Below are positions 6,902-14,068 of a stretch of DNA of 14,327 nucleotides, in pieces. Position numbers and translations under genes: made by a program. The DNA comes from Streptomyces katrae. GTDB lineage: Bacteria; Actinomycetota; Actinomycetes; Streptomycetales; Streptomycetaceae. The first letter of the stretch is position 1. Each line of letters begins with the position of its first letter. The notes under the pieces were generated by a model. It did no database searches. It saw only the letters and a program-made list of their open reading frames with translations, and was not told the origin of the DNA. The stretch spans positions 1-14,327 of the forward strand of contig NZ_JZWV01000507.1 of assembly GCF_000966975.1 (NCBI RefSeq), read 5' to 3'.

Positions 6902-7963
6902 CTACAGCTGCCCGTCATCCGCACCCGCACCCCACCGGTTGAGCGTCTCCGTCCTGCCGTCATAGGTCAGCCAGGTCCCGTCGCCCAGCGGGCGGACGTA
7001 CCCGGCCACGGCGCCGTCCGGGTAGTCGACCCGGCCGCGTATCCCCAGGGTGTGGGCATCGAGCAGCCAGTGCCCCGCCTGATCCGGGAACTCCTCGTCT
7101 TCCGGTACCGGGACGATGACGGTGCCGGCGTCCACGAAGCCACAGGTGTAGTCCCAGCACGGCCGGTCCCCGAACTCGTCCGCCTCCGGCTCCGCCTCCG
7201 CGAGGACGTCGCCGTCCAGGGCGTGCAGCCGCAGGTCCGCTCCGTAGTGCTCGAGGGTGAGGTAGCCCGCGTGCCCCGGGTGGACGTCGATCAGGATCCG
7301 GTCCATGGTCTCGTTGAGGTCCCAGGAGGTCAGCCGCTCGCCGTCCCACCGCGCCCAGTACAGCAGGATGCCGTCCTGGCCCATGCCGATGGACAGCCCC
7401 ATGTGGATCCCGTCCGGGTGGGAGACGTGGTGCGAGCCGGCGGTCGCGCTGTCCAGCGCCAGCCGGGCCAGCTCCCGCCCGTCTTGGGCGTCCAGCACGA
7501 CCCAGTACTCCTGCTCCTCGTGCACGACGTGCGCCCACACGAACAGCCCGTCATCCGACACCCGGCAGGACCCGTGCTCCGACCCCCGGCACACCTCCTG
7601 CTCGTCCCCGCTGTGCGGATGCCCCAACTCCGGCCCCCAGCACCCGTGCCGGTACTCCCAGAGCACCTCCCCGCCCACTCCGACGGCCCGCACGGCCCGC
7701 TGCCCGGAGAACACGGCGAACGCCCCGTCGGGACTCACGGAGTGCACCCCCCGGTCCCACCCGGACCAGGGCAACGCAAAAACGGCGGCCGGCGCCCGCT
7801 CCCCGCCCAGCAGCTCGTCGAGGTCGTACACCTCCAGCTCCTGCCCGTTCCGCAACAACGCCCGCCGAGCCCCGCCACACCGGCTCTCGAAGGCGAACCC
7901 ATTGACGAGCGCGCCCCCACCCGGCAGCCCCACCGAGCCCCGCAACTCCGCATTGATCGACAT
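6902..7963 (-). CDS. Uncharacterised WD40/YVTN-like protein
   Basis: A 353-residue soluble protein without a recognised family. It shows about six or seven repeating strand clusters with SxDG turns: HSVSPDGAFAVFSG, RVSDDGLFVWAHV, HPDGIHMGLSIGM, DVHPGHAGYLTLEHYG, VDAGTVIVPVP and GDGTWLTYDG. This fits a single beta-propeller. It is rich in Trp, His and acidic residues, with Cys at several turns. The ATG at 7963 has no clear ribosome site. A TAGCTT (-10-like) at 7975-7970 would start transcription near the ATG itself, so leaderless expression is possible. It diverges by 85 bases from an immunity-like gene and leads into the 5935-6849 gene. Role unknown. Confidence 0.75.
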   Translation of the reverse strand: MSINAELRGSVGLPGGGALVNGFAFESRCGGARRALLRNGQELEVYDLDELLGGERAPAAVFALPWSGWDRGVHSVSPDGAFAVFSGQRAVRAVGVGGEVLWEYRHGCWGPELGHPHSGDEQEVCRGSEHGSCRVSDDGLFVWAHVVHEEQEYWVVLDAQDGRELARLALDSATAGSHHVSHPDGIHMGLSIGMGQDGILLYWARWDGERLTSWDLNETMDRILIDVHPGHAGYLTLEHYGADLRLHALDGDVLAEAEPEADEFGDRPCWDYTCGFVDAGTVIVPVPEDEEFPDQAGHWLLDAHTLGIRGRVDYPDGAVAGYVRPLGDGTWLTYDGRTETLNRWGAGADDGQL

Positions 7964-8048
7964 ACCCCGAAGCTAACCCCCGCCTCTGACAGCCCGGCGT
8001 GCCCGACCGCGCGGGAACGCTTCAGCGCCTTGAGCGGACAATGGCCGC

Positions 8049-8462
8049 ATGGACCCCCTGCTGCACCTCGACCGCACCCTCGACGATCTGGACCCGCCCG
8101 GCTGGGGGTCTCCTGCCGACGGTGCGACCGGTCTGGTGCGCAAGGTGCACGCGCTTCGGCGCGTTCCCTTGAGGGAACTCCGTCCGGCTGGTCTGCTCAC
8201 CCTCGTCTCGCAGCAGGTGGCACTGCCGTACGTCCTCCCACTCGCCGTGCGGCTACTGCTGGAGGAGCCGCTCCTTGACGCCTACTTCTACGAGGGGGAC
8301 CTGCTGCACGCGGTGGTCCGGGCCCCGGCCGGCGCCTGGGCGGTGCTGCCCGACCTGGACGCCCGGCTGCGCGCCGTGATCCGCGCACTGCCCGAGACAG
8401 CGGTCGCCGACCTGCCGTCCGGTGTCGCCGAGGAACTGGCCCGCTTCGCCGCGCGCCCCTGA
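8049..8462 (+). CDS. CDI-type immunity-like protein (CdiI family resemblance)
   Basis: A 137-residue, Leu-rich, mostly helical protein. Its order of motifs resembles the small contact-dependent-inhibition immunity proteins: W19 with G20 near the N terminus, a VRKVHALRRVPLREL segment (30-44), QQVALPYVLPLA (55-66) and FYEGDLLHAVVRAP (80-93). Such proteins bind and neutralise one partner toxin domain. No toxin, two-partner secretion or WXG100/Rhs gene is visible in the window, so it would be an orphan or a reservoir immunity gene. The ATG at 8049 lacks a good ribosome site. A different-frame ATG at 8041 and a GACAAT at 8037-8042 lie just upstream, so it may be leaderless. The family call rests on recalled motif order. 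Confidence 0.7.
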   Translation: MDPLLHLDRTLDDLDPPGWGSPADGATGLVRKVHALRRVPLRELRPAGLLTLVSQQVALPYVLPLAVRLLLEEPLLDAYFYEGDLLHAVVRAPAGAWAVLPDLDARLRAVIRALPETAVADLPSGVAEELARFAARP

Positions 8463-8538
8463 GCAGCCGCGTATGGATTCTCGTCACCACCGGTTCGGGC
8501 ACGGGCGCCGAGTTCGCTGCCGGACGTCGAACAACGAG

Positions 8539-9060
8539 TCAGACGGTGTAGGGATACAACTCCACTGTCGCGGTTGTAAGGATGATTCGCTCGCCAACCG
8601 GCGGGGGGACGACGGCTTCCCAGTCGACCAGGACGATGTCCGAGGCCAGTCGGAGCGCCACGACGCCGTCGTCATCCACCGATTCCACCAGGGCGCAGAT
8701 TGTCACCACAGAGCGTGGACGGCCGACCAACGCGTCCGCCGGGCGGTCGGCCGGCTGCCATGTCGTGACCGGTTCCGGAATATCGATCTCTACATGGGCG
8801 GAGCCGTCCGCGGGCAGGTCCCCGTGCCAATGGCCCCACGCCTGCCCAATTGAACTGCTGAAGGTTACTTCGTTCGAAGTTCCCTCGATTGCTTGCACGT
8901 TGACGATATGCACGGTCCTCACCTCAATCCGAGTGGCATGCGAACCATGGTGTTGTCCACGATGCAGATGTTCGTAGCGGTCGTCGTCCAGTCCGCTGAG
9001 GAACAGGACCGCGTACTCGGCGCCCTCGTGATACCACCGCACCCTCACGTACGACGTCAT
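8539..9060 (-). CDS. Uncharacterised 173-residue beta-rich protein
   Basis: No recognised function. The N terminus (YVRVRWYHEG then SGLDDDRYE, residues 4-30) faintly resembles the start of small DUF6881-type proteins. A His-rich patch follows (HLHRGQHHGSH, 31-41). The C-terminal part (about 115-173) is strand-rich and could form a small barrel. No signal peptide or transmembrane segment. Third codon positions carry more A/T than in neighbouring genes, a possible sign of transfer. The ATG at 9060 forms an ATGA overlap with a 13-codon frame that starts at 9098, so translation may be coupled to a leader peptide. It is convergent with the immunity-like gene (76-base gap with no clear terminator). 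I consider it a real gene because it has a defined start and protein-like composition. Confidence 0.65.
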   Translation of the reverse strand: MTSYVRVRWYHEGAEYAVLFLSGLDDDRYEHLHRGQHHGSHATRIEVRTVHIVNVQAIEGTSNEVTFSSSIGQAWGHWHGDLPADGSAHVEIDIPEPVTTWQPADRPADALVGRPRSVVTICALVESVDDDGVVALRLASDIVLVDWEAVVPPPVGERIILTTATVELYPYTV

Positions 9061-9098
9061 CGTCCCGTTCCCGCCTCTGCGCGTTGCGGCAGGTCCAT
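9057..9098 (-). other. Possible 13-codon leader ORF or 3' gene remnant
   Basis: On the minus strand an ATG at 9098 opens a 13-residue frame, MDLPQRAEAGTGR, whose TGA overlaps the ATG of the 173-residue gene (ATGA). The frame is also open upstream and reads AYEYWVVG before the Met, back to the edge of the 9120-9164 hairpin. That looks like the tail of a once longer protein. It may be a translational coupler, a gene remnant or chance. Confidence 0.3.
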
Positions 9099-9119
9099 GC
9101 CGACGACCCAGTATTCGTA

Positions 9120-9164
9120 CGCCCCAGGGGGTGGCAGGCCAGTGGCCTGCCACCCCCTGGGGCG
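9120..9164 (-). terminator. Strong hairpin terminator of the ABC transporter operon
   Basis: A 21-bp perfect inverted repeat with a three-base loop (9141-9143) begins 12 bases after the permease stop. The arms run 9120-9140 and 9144-9164. There is no U-tract, as is common in Streptomyces. It insulates the ABC operon from the minus-strand gene that follows. The stem is almost symmetric, so it could also act on plus-strand transcripts. Confidence 0.85.
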
Positions 9165-9176
9165 GAGAGGGCGGGG

Positions 9177-10781
9177 TCAGCCCTTGCTGACCGCCGTCAG
9201 GATTTCCGGGAGCTTGCGGGACACCGTGGGGGAGGCCAGGCGCAGGCCCGTCCAGGCGGCCAGGGTGCCCCAGGCGATGCCCGCCGGGAGGGTCAGCCAG
9301 GCCAGGGTGCCCGGGGTGTCCGACAGGCTGACCCAGATCGCCAGGGCGATCACCGGGGCGCTGACCACCGCCGAGGTGAGCATGCCGCCGAAGATGCCCA
9401 GCCAGGCCAGGCCCGCCTGGCCCGGGGCGACGTTCTTGAAGGCGCCCTCCGTCGGGATGGAGTACGGGAAGTGCGCCGAGGCCAGCGCGCCCGTGCACAG
9501 CATCGCGCCCAGCAGGCCCAGCCCCAGCCCGAGGGCCGCCGGGAACTGCGCCCAGTCGCCGACCAGCGCGGCCGTGGCGACGGTGACGAGGACGGTGTAC
9601 GGGACGGTGACCAGGGCCAGCGCCCCGGCGCGGGCGCGGAGTTCCACGTACGCGTCGCGCGGCGAGGAGATGGTCTGGGCGACCATCCAGAAGGCGGAGG
9701 TGTCCTGCCCGAACTGGTTGTACATCTGGACGCCGAGCATCCCCGCGCCGAAGCAGGCCAGGTAGACGGAGCCGGTGCCCTGGAGGGCGTTGAAGACGGG
9801 GACGATCGCGCCGATCGCCAGCGCCGACACCCACGCCGACTTGGTCTTCGGGTCGCGGACCACGTAGCGCAGGGTGCGCTGCATCGCCGCGCCCGTGCGG
9901 CCGCCGGGGAGGAAGGACCAGGCGCCGCTGGTGCCGCGGTCCTTCTCCGGCTTGGCGGCGGCGAGGGTCGAGCCGTCCGGGGTGACCATCAGCCCGGTCA
10001 GGCTGCGCTCCCAGAACCAGAGGAGGAGGCCCAGGGCGGCCAGGGTGAGCGCGAGCTGGGCGGCGGCCTCGGCGTAGGCGCCCCGGCTCGCCGAGTCGAC
10101 CATGCCGACCGCCGTCGCCGGGGGCAGCCAGCGCACGACCGCCTCGACCGGCTCCAGCGCCGACAGCCCGCCCGCCTGGAACAGGCGCTGGCCGGCGAAG
10201 TTGGCCAGCTGGGCGCCGATGGCGATCAGCAGGCCGCTGAGGAGGGCCAGGTCGCGGCCCTTGCGGCTGGTCAGGAGGCGGACGTTCGCCGTGGCCACGG
10301 CCCGGGCCAGGGCCACGCAGCCGAGGAGGAGGAGCGGGGCGCCGAGGACGGCCGCCACCACCCCCGCCGCGCCGTGCGTCACCGCGGCCACCGAGCCGAC
10401 GGCCAGGCAGAGCGTGAACAGCGGGCCGAGCCCGACCAGCGAGGAGGCCAGCAGGGCCCGTACGAGCGGACGCGGGCGCAGCGGCAGCATCACCAGCCGG
10501 CTCGGGTCGAGGGTCTCGTCGCCACCGGGGAAGAGCAGCGGCATCACGGTCCACGACAGCGCGAGGATCGCGCCCATCAGGACGACGACGGTGCCGGCGT
10601 GGGCGTGGCCGTGCAGCAGGGACAGGCCCAGGGTGGCGAGCGCGGAGAAGGCCAGGGAGATCACCAGGCTGGTGATCCAGACGGCCTTGCGCTTGGAGGA
10701 ACCCTTCAGCCCGTTGCGCATGAGGGAGAGCTTCAGGCGGACGAAGAGGGAGGTGAGGGATGCCTCGGCCGTGCCGCTCAT
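9177..10781 (-). CDS. ABC transporter membrane protein
   Basis: A 534-residue polytopic membrane protein with about twelve hydrophobic segments (roughly 33-55, 63-84, 107-132, 137-160, 178-194, 240-258, 318-333, 336-352, 385-408, 413-436, 458-485 and 493-513). The layout is two similar halves joined by a cytoplasmic stretch (about 262-312, rich in Lys/Arg). This suits the whole transmembrane unit of an export-type ABC system, since no other permease gene is present. YNQFGQDTSAFW (354-365) is its most distinctive segment. Its ATG overlaps the ATPase stop by four bases (10778-10781), so the two are translationally coupled. The substrate cannot be read from sequence; no binding protein is nearby, which argues for export or for a role in membrane homeostasis. 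Confidence 0.9.
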   Translation of the reverse strand: MSGTAEASLTSLFVRLKLSLMRNGLKGSSKRKAVWITSLVISLAFSALATLGLSLLHGHAHAGTVVVLMGAILALSWTVMPLLFPGGDETLDPSRLVMLPLRPRPLVRALLASSLVGLGPLFTLCLAVGSVAAVTHGAAGVVAAVLGAPLLLLGCVALARAVATANVRLLTSRKGRDLALLSGLLIAIGAQLANFAGQRLFQAGGLSALEPVEAVVRWLPPATAVGMVDSASRGAYAEAAAQLALTLAALGLLLWFWERSLTGLMVTPDGSTLAAAKPEKDRGTSGAWSFLPGGRTGAAMQRTLRYVVRDPKTKSAWVSALAIGAIVPVFNALQGTGSVYLACFGAGMLGVQMYNQFGQDTSAFWMVAQTISSPRDAYVELRARAGALALVTVPYTVLVTVATAALVGDWAQFPAALGLGLGLLGAMLCTGALASAHFPYSIPTEGAFKNVAPGQAGLAWLGIFGGMLTSAVVSAPVIALAIWVSLSDTPGTLAWLTLPAGIAWGTLAAWTGLRLASPTVSRKLPEILTAVSKG

Positions 10782-11614
10782 CGGGCGCCGCCGAGCCAGT
10801 CGAGGGAGTCGCCGGCGGCGTGGTCGCGGGCGCCGACGAGTTCGAGGAAGGCGTTCTGCAGGGAGGGCGCGGAGCCCCGTACGTCGGCCAGCGGGCCGGC
10901 GGCGCGGATCTGCCCGGCCGCCATGACGGCCACCCAGTCGCAGAGCGACTCGACGAGCTCCATCACGTGGGAGGAGAAGACGACGGTGGCACCGGACGCG
11001 GTGTAACGTTCCAGCACTCCGCGGATGGTCTGCGCCGACACCGGGTCGACGCCCTCGAACGGCTCGTCCAGGAAGAGGACTTCCGGGTTGTGGAGGAGCG
11101 CGGCCGCGAGGCCGATCTTCTTGCGCATGCCCGTCGAGTAGTCGACGACCAGCTTGTGCTGCGAGCCCGCGAGGTCGAGGACGTCCAGCAGCTGGGTGGC
11201 CCGCTTGTCGGTCTCCTCACCGGACACTCCGCGCATGCGGCCCATGTAGCCGAGGAGTTCACGGCCCGAGAGCCGCTCGAACATGCGCAGGCCCTCGGGC
11301 AGTACCCCTATGCGCTTCTTCACCTCGACCGGGTCGGCCCACACGTCGTGCCCGGCGACCGTCACCCGGCCCATGTCCGGGCGCAGCAGCCCCGTCACCA
11401 TCGACAGCGTGGTGGTCTTGCCGGCGCCGTTCGGGCCGACGAGGCCGATGAAGCGGCCAGCCGGCAGCTCCAGGTCGATCCCGCCGACGGCGACCTGCTC
11501 GCCGAAGCGCTTCCACAGCCCTTCTATCCGCACGGCGGCGGCGGACGGTGCGGGTCGCGCGCCGTCCGTTCCGCCCGTACCGCTACCGCCTGCCGCATAA
11601 CCCTGGTCCGGCAT
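10778..11614 (-). CDS. ABC transporter ATP-binding protein
   Basis: A 278-residue nucleotide-binding subunit. The Walker A motif GPNGAGKT is at 60-67, the Q-loop region VLPEGLRMF at 104-112 has Glu in place of Gln, the signature STGMRKKI at 160-167 replaces LSGGQ, Walker B LFLDEP is at 180-185 with catalytic Glu184, and the switch is His216. The first 25 residues are a Gly/Ala/Pro-rich tail. The ATG at 11614 is preferred over an in-frame ATG at 11635 because AGAGG lies seven bases upstream and the extra codons include AGA twice, rare in Streptomyces. It powers the adjacent membrane protein, which overlaps it by four bases. A -10-like TATGGT lies at 11662-11657 without a clear -35. Confidence 0.93.
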   Translation of the reverse strand: MPDQGYAAGGSGTGGTDGARPAPSAAAVRIEGLWKRFGEQVAVGGIDLELPAGRFIGLVGPNGAGKTTTLSMVTGLLRPDMGRVTVAGHDVWADPVEVKKRIGVLPEGLRMFERLSGRELLGYMGRMRGVSGEETDKRATQLLDVLDLAGSQHKLVVDYSTGMRKKIGLAAALLHNPEVLFLDEPFEGVDPVSAQTIRGVLERYTASGATVVFSSHVMELVESLCDWVAVMAAGQIRAAGPLADVRGSAPSLQNAFLELVGARDHAAGDSLDWLGGAR

Positions 11615-11748
11615 GCGCCTGCCTCTCGTTCTCATCCCCGTGGTCGTACTTTCCTCACCATAGGAGGAGGGGGAGAGGGCGGAGCAGTTACGAATGTCAT
11701 GAACTTGCGGACACGTATGTCAGCGGGCGCCGCGGTGCGGGAGGTGGT

Positions 11749-11775
11749 CCGCGGCCTCCGGTCTCCGGGCCGCGG
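11749..11775 (-). terminator. Likely hairpin terminator of the prim-pol-like gene
   Basis: CCGCGGC/GCCGCGG and CCGG/CCGG arms form an 11-bp stem with a two-base bulge (11756-11757) and a three-base loop (11762-11764), ten bases past the TAA at 11786-11788. Surrounding G+C-rich palindromes allow alternative folds. It would separate this gene from the ABC operon on the same strand. Confidence 0.45.
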
Positions 11776-11785
11776 CCCGCGGCCG

Positions 11786-12466
11786 TTACGCGTTGCGGCG
11801 GCCCCGGGCCGCGGCCGCCTCGCTGCCGCACGCGTACGCGAGGGCGTCGATCAGCTCCTCGGTGTCCGGCAGCCACCGGTTCGCCGGCGTGGGCTTGCGG
11901 GCCCACTGCACCGGCCCCTTGCCGCCGTAGCGGGTCGGCGGCGCCGCCACGTACTCGCCCTCGCCGCGCGCGGTCAGGTCGAGGGCGTGCGGCAGCCAGC
12001 CCAGCTTGCGCACCAGGTCCGGCACCTTCGCCCCGGCACCCGGCAGCACGAAGAACAGCATCCGGTGGTCGGGGGTGAGGGTGACCGGGCCGAGGGTGCG
12101 CTGCATGCGTTCCAGCCGGGCCAGCGCGAGGAAACCGGCGGAGTCCGGCACGTCCAGGGCGTCGAAGGTGCGGCCCGTCGGCAGCAGGATGGACGCGCCG
12201 GGGTGCTTGCCCCAGATCCTCCGCACGCCGACGGCGCTGCCCGAGGCCAGGGAGCGCCAGTCCTTCACCGCCGGGTGCGCGCCGGGCGCCGGGCAGTCGG
12301 CGACCCCGCAGGAGCACAGCTCCCGGCCGTCGCCGGGCTCCAGCCAGGTACCGGCGAAGACGTCCCAGTGCCGCTCTTCCACGTACCGCACGGCATGGTC
12401 GAGCAGTAGCTCGCCGCGCTGCTGGGGGATGGGTGCGGTCTCCGTGACTCCGATGGTCTCTTCCAC
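11786..12466 (-). CDS. Stand-alone bifunctional primase/polymerase (prim-pol)-like protein
   Basis: A 226-residue protein resembling the N-terminal prim-pol domain of plasmid and phage replication proteins. Near the N terminus is QQRGELLLDHAVRY with HWDVF, then a Cys/His cluster CSCGVADCPAPGAHP (51-65), the FDALDVPDSAG segment (101-111) where prim-pols carry an acidic DxD, and TPDHRMLFF (131-139) at the place of the sugar-selecting motif. The acidic motif reads DVP and the usual Lys of PGKHP is Ala, so catalysis is doubtful. There is no helicase domain, unlike replication proteins. GTG 12466 is chosen because GGGAG lies 11 bases upstream and the next residues look family-like; in-frame GTGs at 12475 and 12490 lack good ribosome sites. 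It diverges from the HTH-TPR regulator, with which it may work. Role unknown. Confidence 0.8.
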   Translation of the reverse strand: MEETIGVTETAPIPQQRGELLLDHAVRYVEERHWDVFAGTWLEPGDGRELCSCGVADCPAPGAHPAVKDWRSLASGSAVGVRRIWGKHPGASILLPTGRTFDALDVPDSAGFLALARLERMQRTLGPVTLTPDHRMLFFVLPGAGAKVPDLVRKLGWLPHALDLTARGEGEYVAAPPTRYGGKGPVQWARKPTPANRWLPDTEELIDALAYACGSEAAAARGRRNA

Positions 12467-12523
12467 GTGCAGCACAACTCCCGGGGCCACCGGGGGTTAC
12501 GGGGATAAACGCGCGGGCCGGCG

Positions 12524-12562
12524 GTGCATCGATCCTGCACGCGGGGCGCACGGGTGCACGCG
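12524..12562. promoter_or_regulatory. Repeat-rich candidate operator between divergent genes
   Basis: GTGCA and TGCAC (12524-12540) form an inverted repeat around TCGATCC. TGCACGCG occurs at 12536-12543 and again at 12555-12562, 19 bases apart or about two helical turns. The cluster lies about 60-100 bases upstream of the prim-pol-like start. It could bind the neighbouring regulator; no protein can be assigned from sequence. Confidence 0.3.
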
Positions 12563-12644
12563 CGGGGGCGCGTAGGAGGCCGGGGCGCGGCCGTTGGGTA
12601 ACGACACGTCGCAGAGAGGAAGATTCTCCGCACTTCAGGCGGGA

Positions 12645-12666
12645 AGTGATCATTCCAACGATCACC
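12645..12666 (+). promoter_or_regulatory. BldD-box-like palindrome upstream of the HTH-TPR gene
   Basis: GTGATC and GATCAC (12646-12651 and 12660-12665) are a perfect 6-bp inverted repeat around ATTCCAAC. The wider sequence reads AGTGA-N12-TCACC, which fits the described BldD pattern AGTGA-Nm-TCACC. It ends 19 bases before the ATG at 12686. It could be a BldD site or an autoregulatory site of this HTH protein; binding is inferred. Confidence 0.45.
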
Positions 12667-12685
12667 CGCGTCCCAGGGGGTTTTC

Positions 12686-14068
12686 ATGGCAGCCAGGCCT
12701 CTCGTCGCCCGCCAGCCGAACGAACGGCTGCAGGCGCTCATCCAGGAAGCCGGGTGCTCCAATGCCGGGCTCGCCCGGCGAGTCAACATGTGCGGGGCCG
12801 AGCACGGCCTCGATCTCCGCTACGACAAGACCTCCGTGGCCCGCTGGCTGCGCGGCCAGCAGCCGCGCGGCCGGGCACCCGGCATCATCGCCGAGGCGCT
12901 GGGGCGCAAACTCGGCCGGACCGTCACCATCGACGAGATCGGCATGGCCAACGGCAAGAACCTCGCCTCCGGGGTCGGCCTGCAGTTCTCCCCGACCGTC
13001 GTCGGCGCCATCGAGCAGGTCTGCGAGCTGTGGCGCAGCGACGTCGGGCGCCGCGATTTCCTGTCCGGGTCGAGCGTGGCCGCGTCCGCGCTCGTCGAGC
13101 CCAGCCGGGACTGGCTGATCACCGGGGCCGATCCGCAGGTGGCCCGCAACGGCGGCTCGCGCGTCGGGATGTCCGACGTGGAGGCCGTACGGGCCACCAC
13201 CCAGGCGCTGACCGACCTCGACCACCGCTTCGGCAGCGGGCACGTGCGGCCGGTGGTCGTGCACTACCTCAACTCCGTGGTCTCCGGGCTGATCGGGGGC
13301 TCCTACCGGGAGCCGGTGGGGCGGGCCCTGTTCGCGGCGGTGGCGCGGCTCACCGAACTCGCCGGGTACATGGCGGTGGACACGGGCCAGCCGGGCCTGG
13401 CCCAGCGCTACTACATCCAGGCGCTGCGGCTGGCCCAGGCGGCGGGGGACCGGGCGTACGGGGGCTACGTGCTGGCCGCGTCGATGAGCCACCTCGCGGC
13501 GGAGCTGGGCAACCCGAGAGAGATCGCGCAACTGGCGCGGGCCGCGCAGGAGGGGACGCGCGGGCAGGTCACGCCGAGGGTGGAGGCCATGTTCTACGCG
13601 GCGGAGGCGCGGGGGCACGCGCTGCTCGGCGACGCCCGCTCCACGGCGGTGCTGTCGGGCCGGGCGGTGACGGCGCTGGAGCGGGCCGAGCCGGAGTCGG
13701 GGGACGACCCCGTGTGGATCCGCCACTTCGACCAGGCCTACCTGGCGGACGAGCTCGCGCACTGCCACCGCGACCTCGGCCAGGCCGACGCGGCGGGCAA
13801 GCGGGCGGAGGAGGCGCTGCGCGGGCTCCCCGTGACGAAGGCCCGCCGGCGGGCCATCGGCCTGCTGCTGCTGGCGGCGGCGCAGGTGCAGCAGCGGGAG
13901 GTGGAGCAGGCCTGCCAGACGGCGGCGAAGGCCGCCGAACTGCTGGGGACGCTGCGCTCGCGGCGGGGCGCGGAGTACCTGGACGACTTCCGGGCGAGGC
14001 TGGAGCCGTACCGGGAGGAACCGGCGGTGCGGGAGTTCGGGGCGAGGCTGGAGGTTCAGGTGGCCTGA
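12686..14068 (+). CDS. HTH and TPR-like regulator (NsdA-type architecture)
   Basis: A 460-residue protein. The N terminus (about 12-60) is an HTH-like module ending in TSVARWLRGQQPRG, followed by a conserved linker AEALGRKLGRTVTIDEIGM (69-87) typical of streptomycete regulators resembling NsdA. Residues 215-430 are helical TPR-like repeats rich in Ala (AGYMAVDTGQPGLAQRYY, AAEARGHALLGD, HRDLGQADAAGKRAEEAL). Between them is GRRDFLSGSSVAASAL (121-136), which resembles a twin-arginine signal but lies in mid-protein. AGGGGG sits five bases before the ATG. It probably regulates development or secondary metabolism, as relatives do, or senses a peptide or protein through its TPR part; neither is proven. 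It is divergent from the prim-pol-like gene across 219 bases with palindromes. Confidence 0.85.
   Translation: MAARPLVARQPNERLQALIQEAGCSNAGLARRVNMCGAEHGLDLRYDKTSVARWLRGQQPRGRAPGIIAEALGRKLGRTVTIDEIGMANGKNLASGVGLQFSPTVVGAIEQVCELWRSDVGRRDFLSGSSVAASALVEPSRDWLITGADPQVARNGGSRVGMSDVEAVRATTQALTDLDHRFGSGHVRPVVVHYLNSVVSGLIGGSYREPVGRALFAAVARLTELAGYMAVDTGQPGLAQRYYIQALRLAQAAGDRAYGGYVLAASMSHLAAELGNPREIAQLARAAQEGTRGQVTPRVEAMFYAAEARGHALLGDARSTAVLSGRAVTALERAEPESGDDPVWIRHFDQAYLADELAHCHRDLGQADAAGKRAEEALRGLPVTKARRRAIGLLLLAAAQVQQREVEQACQTAAKAAELLGTLRSRRGAEYLDDFRARLEPYREEPAVREFGARLEVQVA

Noticed and set aside
8539..10554. A 671-codon frame fusing the 173-residue protein to an upstream extension
   Set aside because: The upstream part is a shadow of the permease in another frame; the ATG at 9060 gives a compact protein and the codon composition changes there.
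9084..11006. A 640-codon plus-strand frame across the ABC operon
   Set aside because: It is antisense to two well-supported overlapping transporter genes and its composition (Arg, Gly, Gln, Asp rich) is that of a shadow frame.
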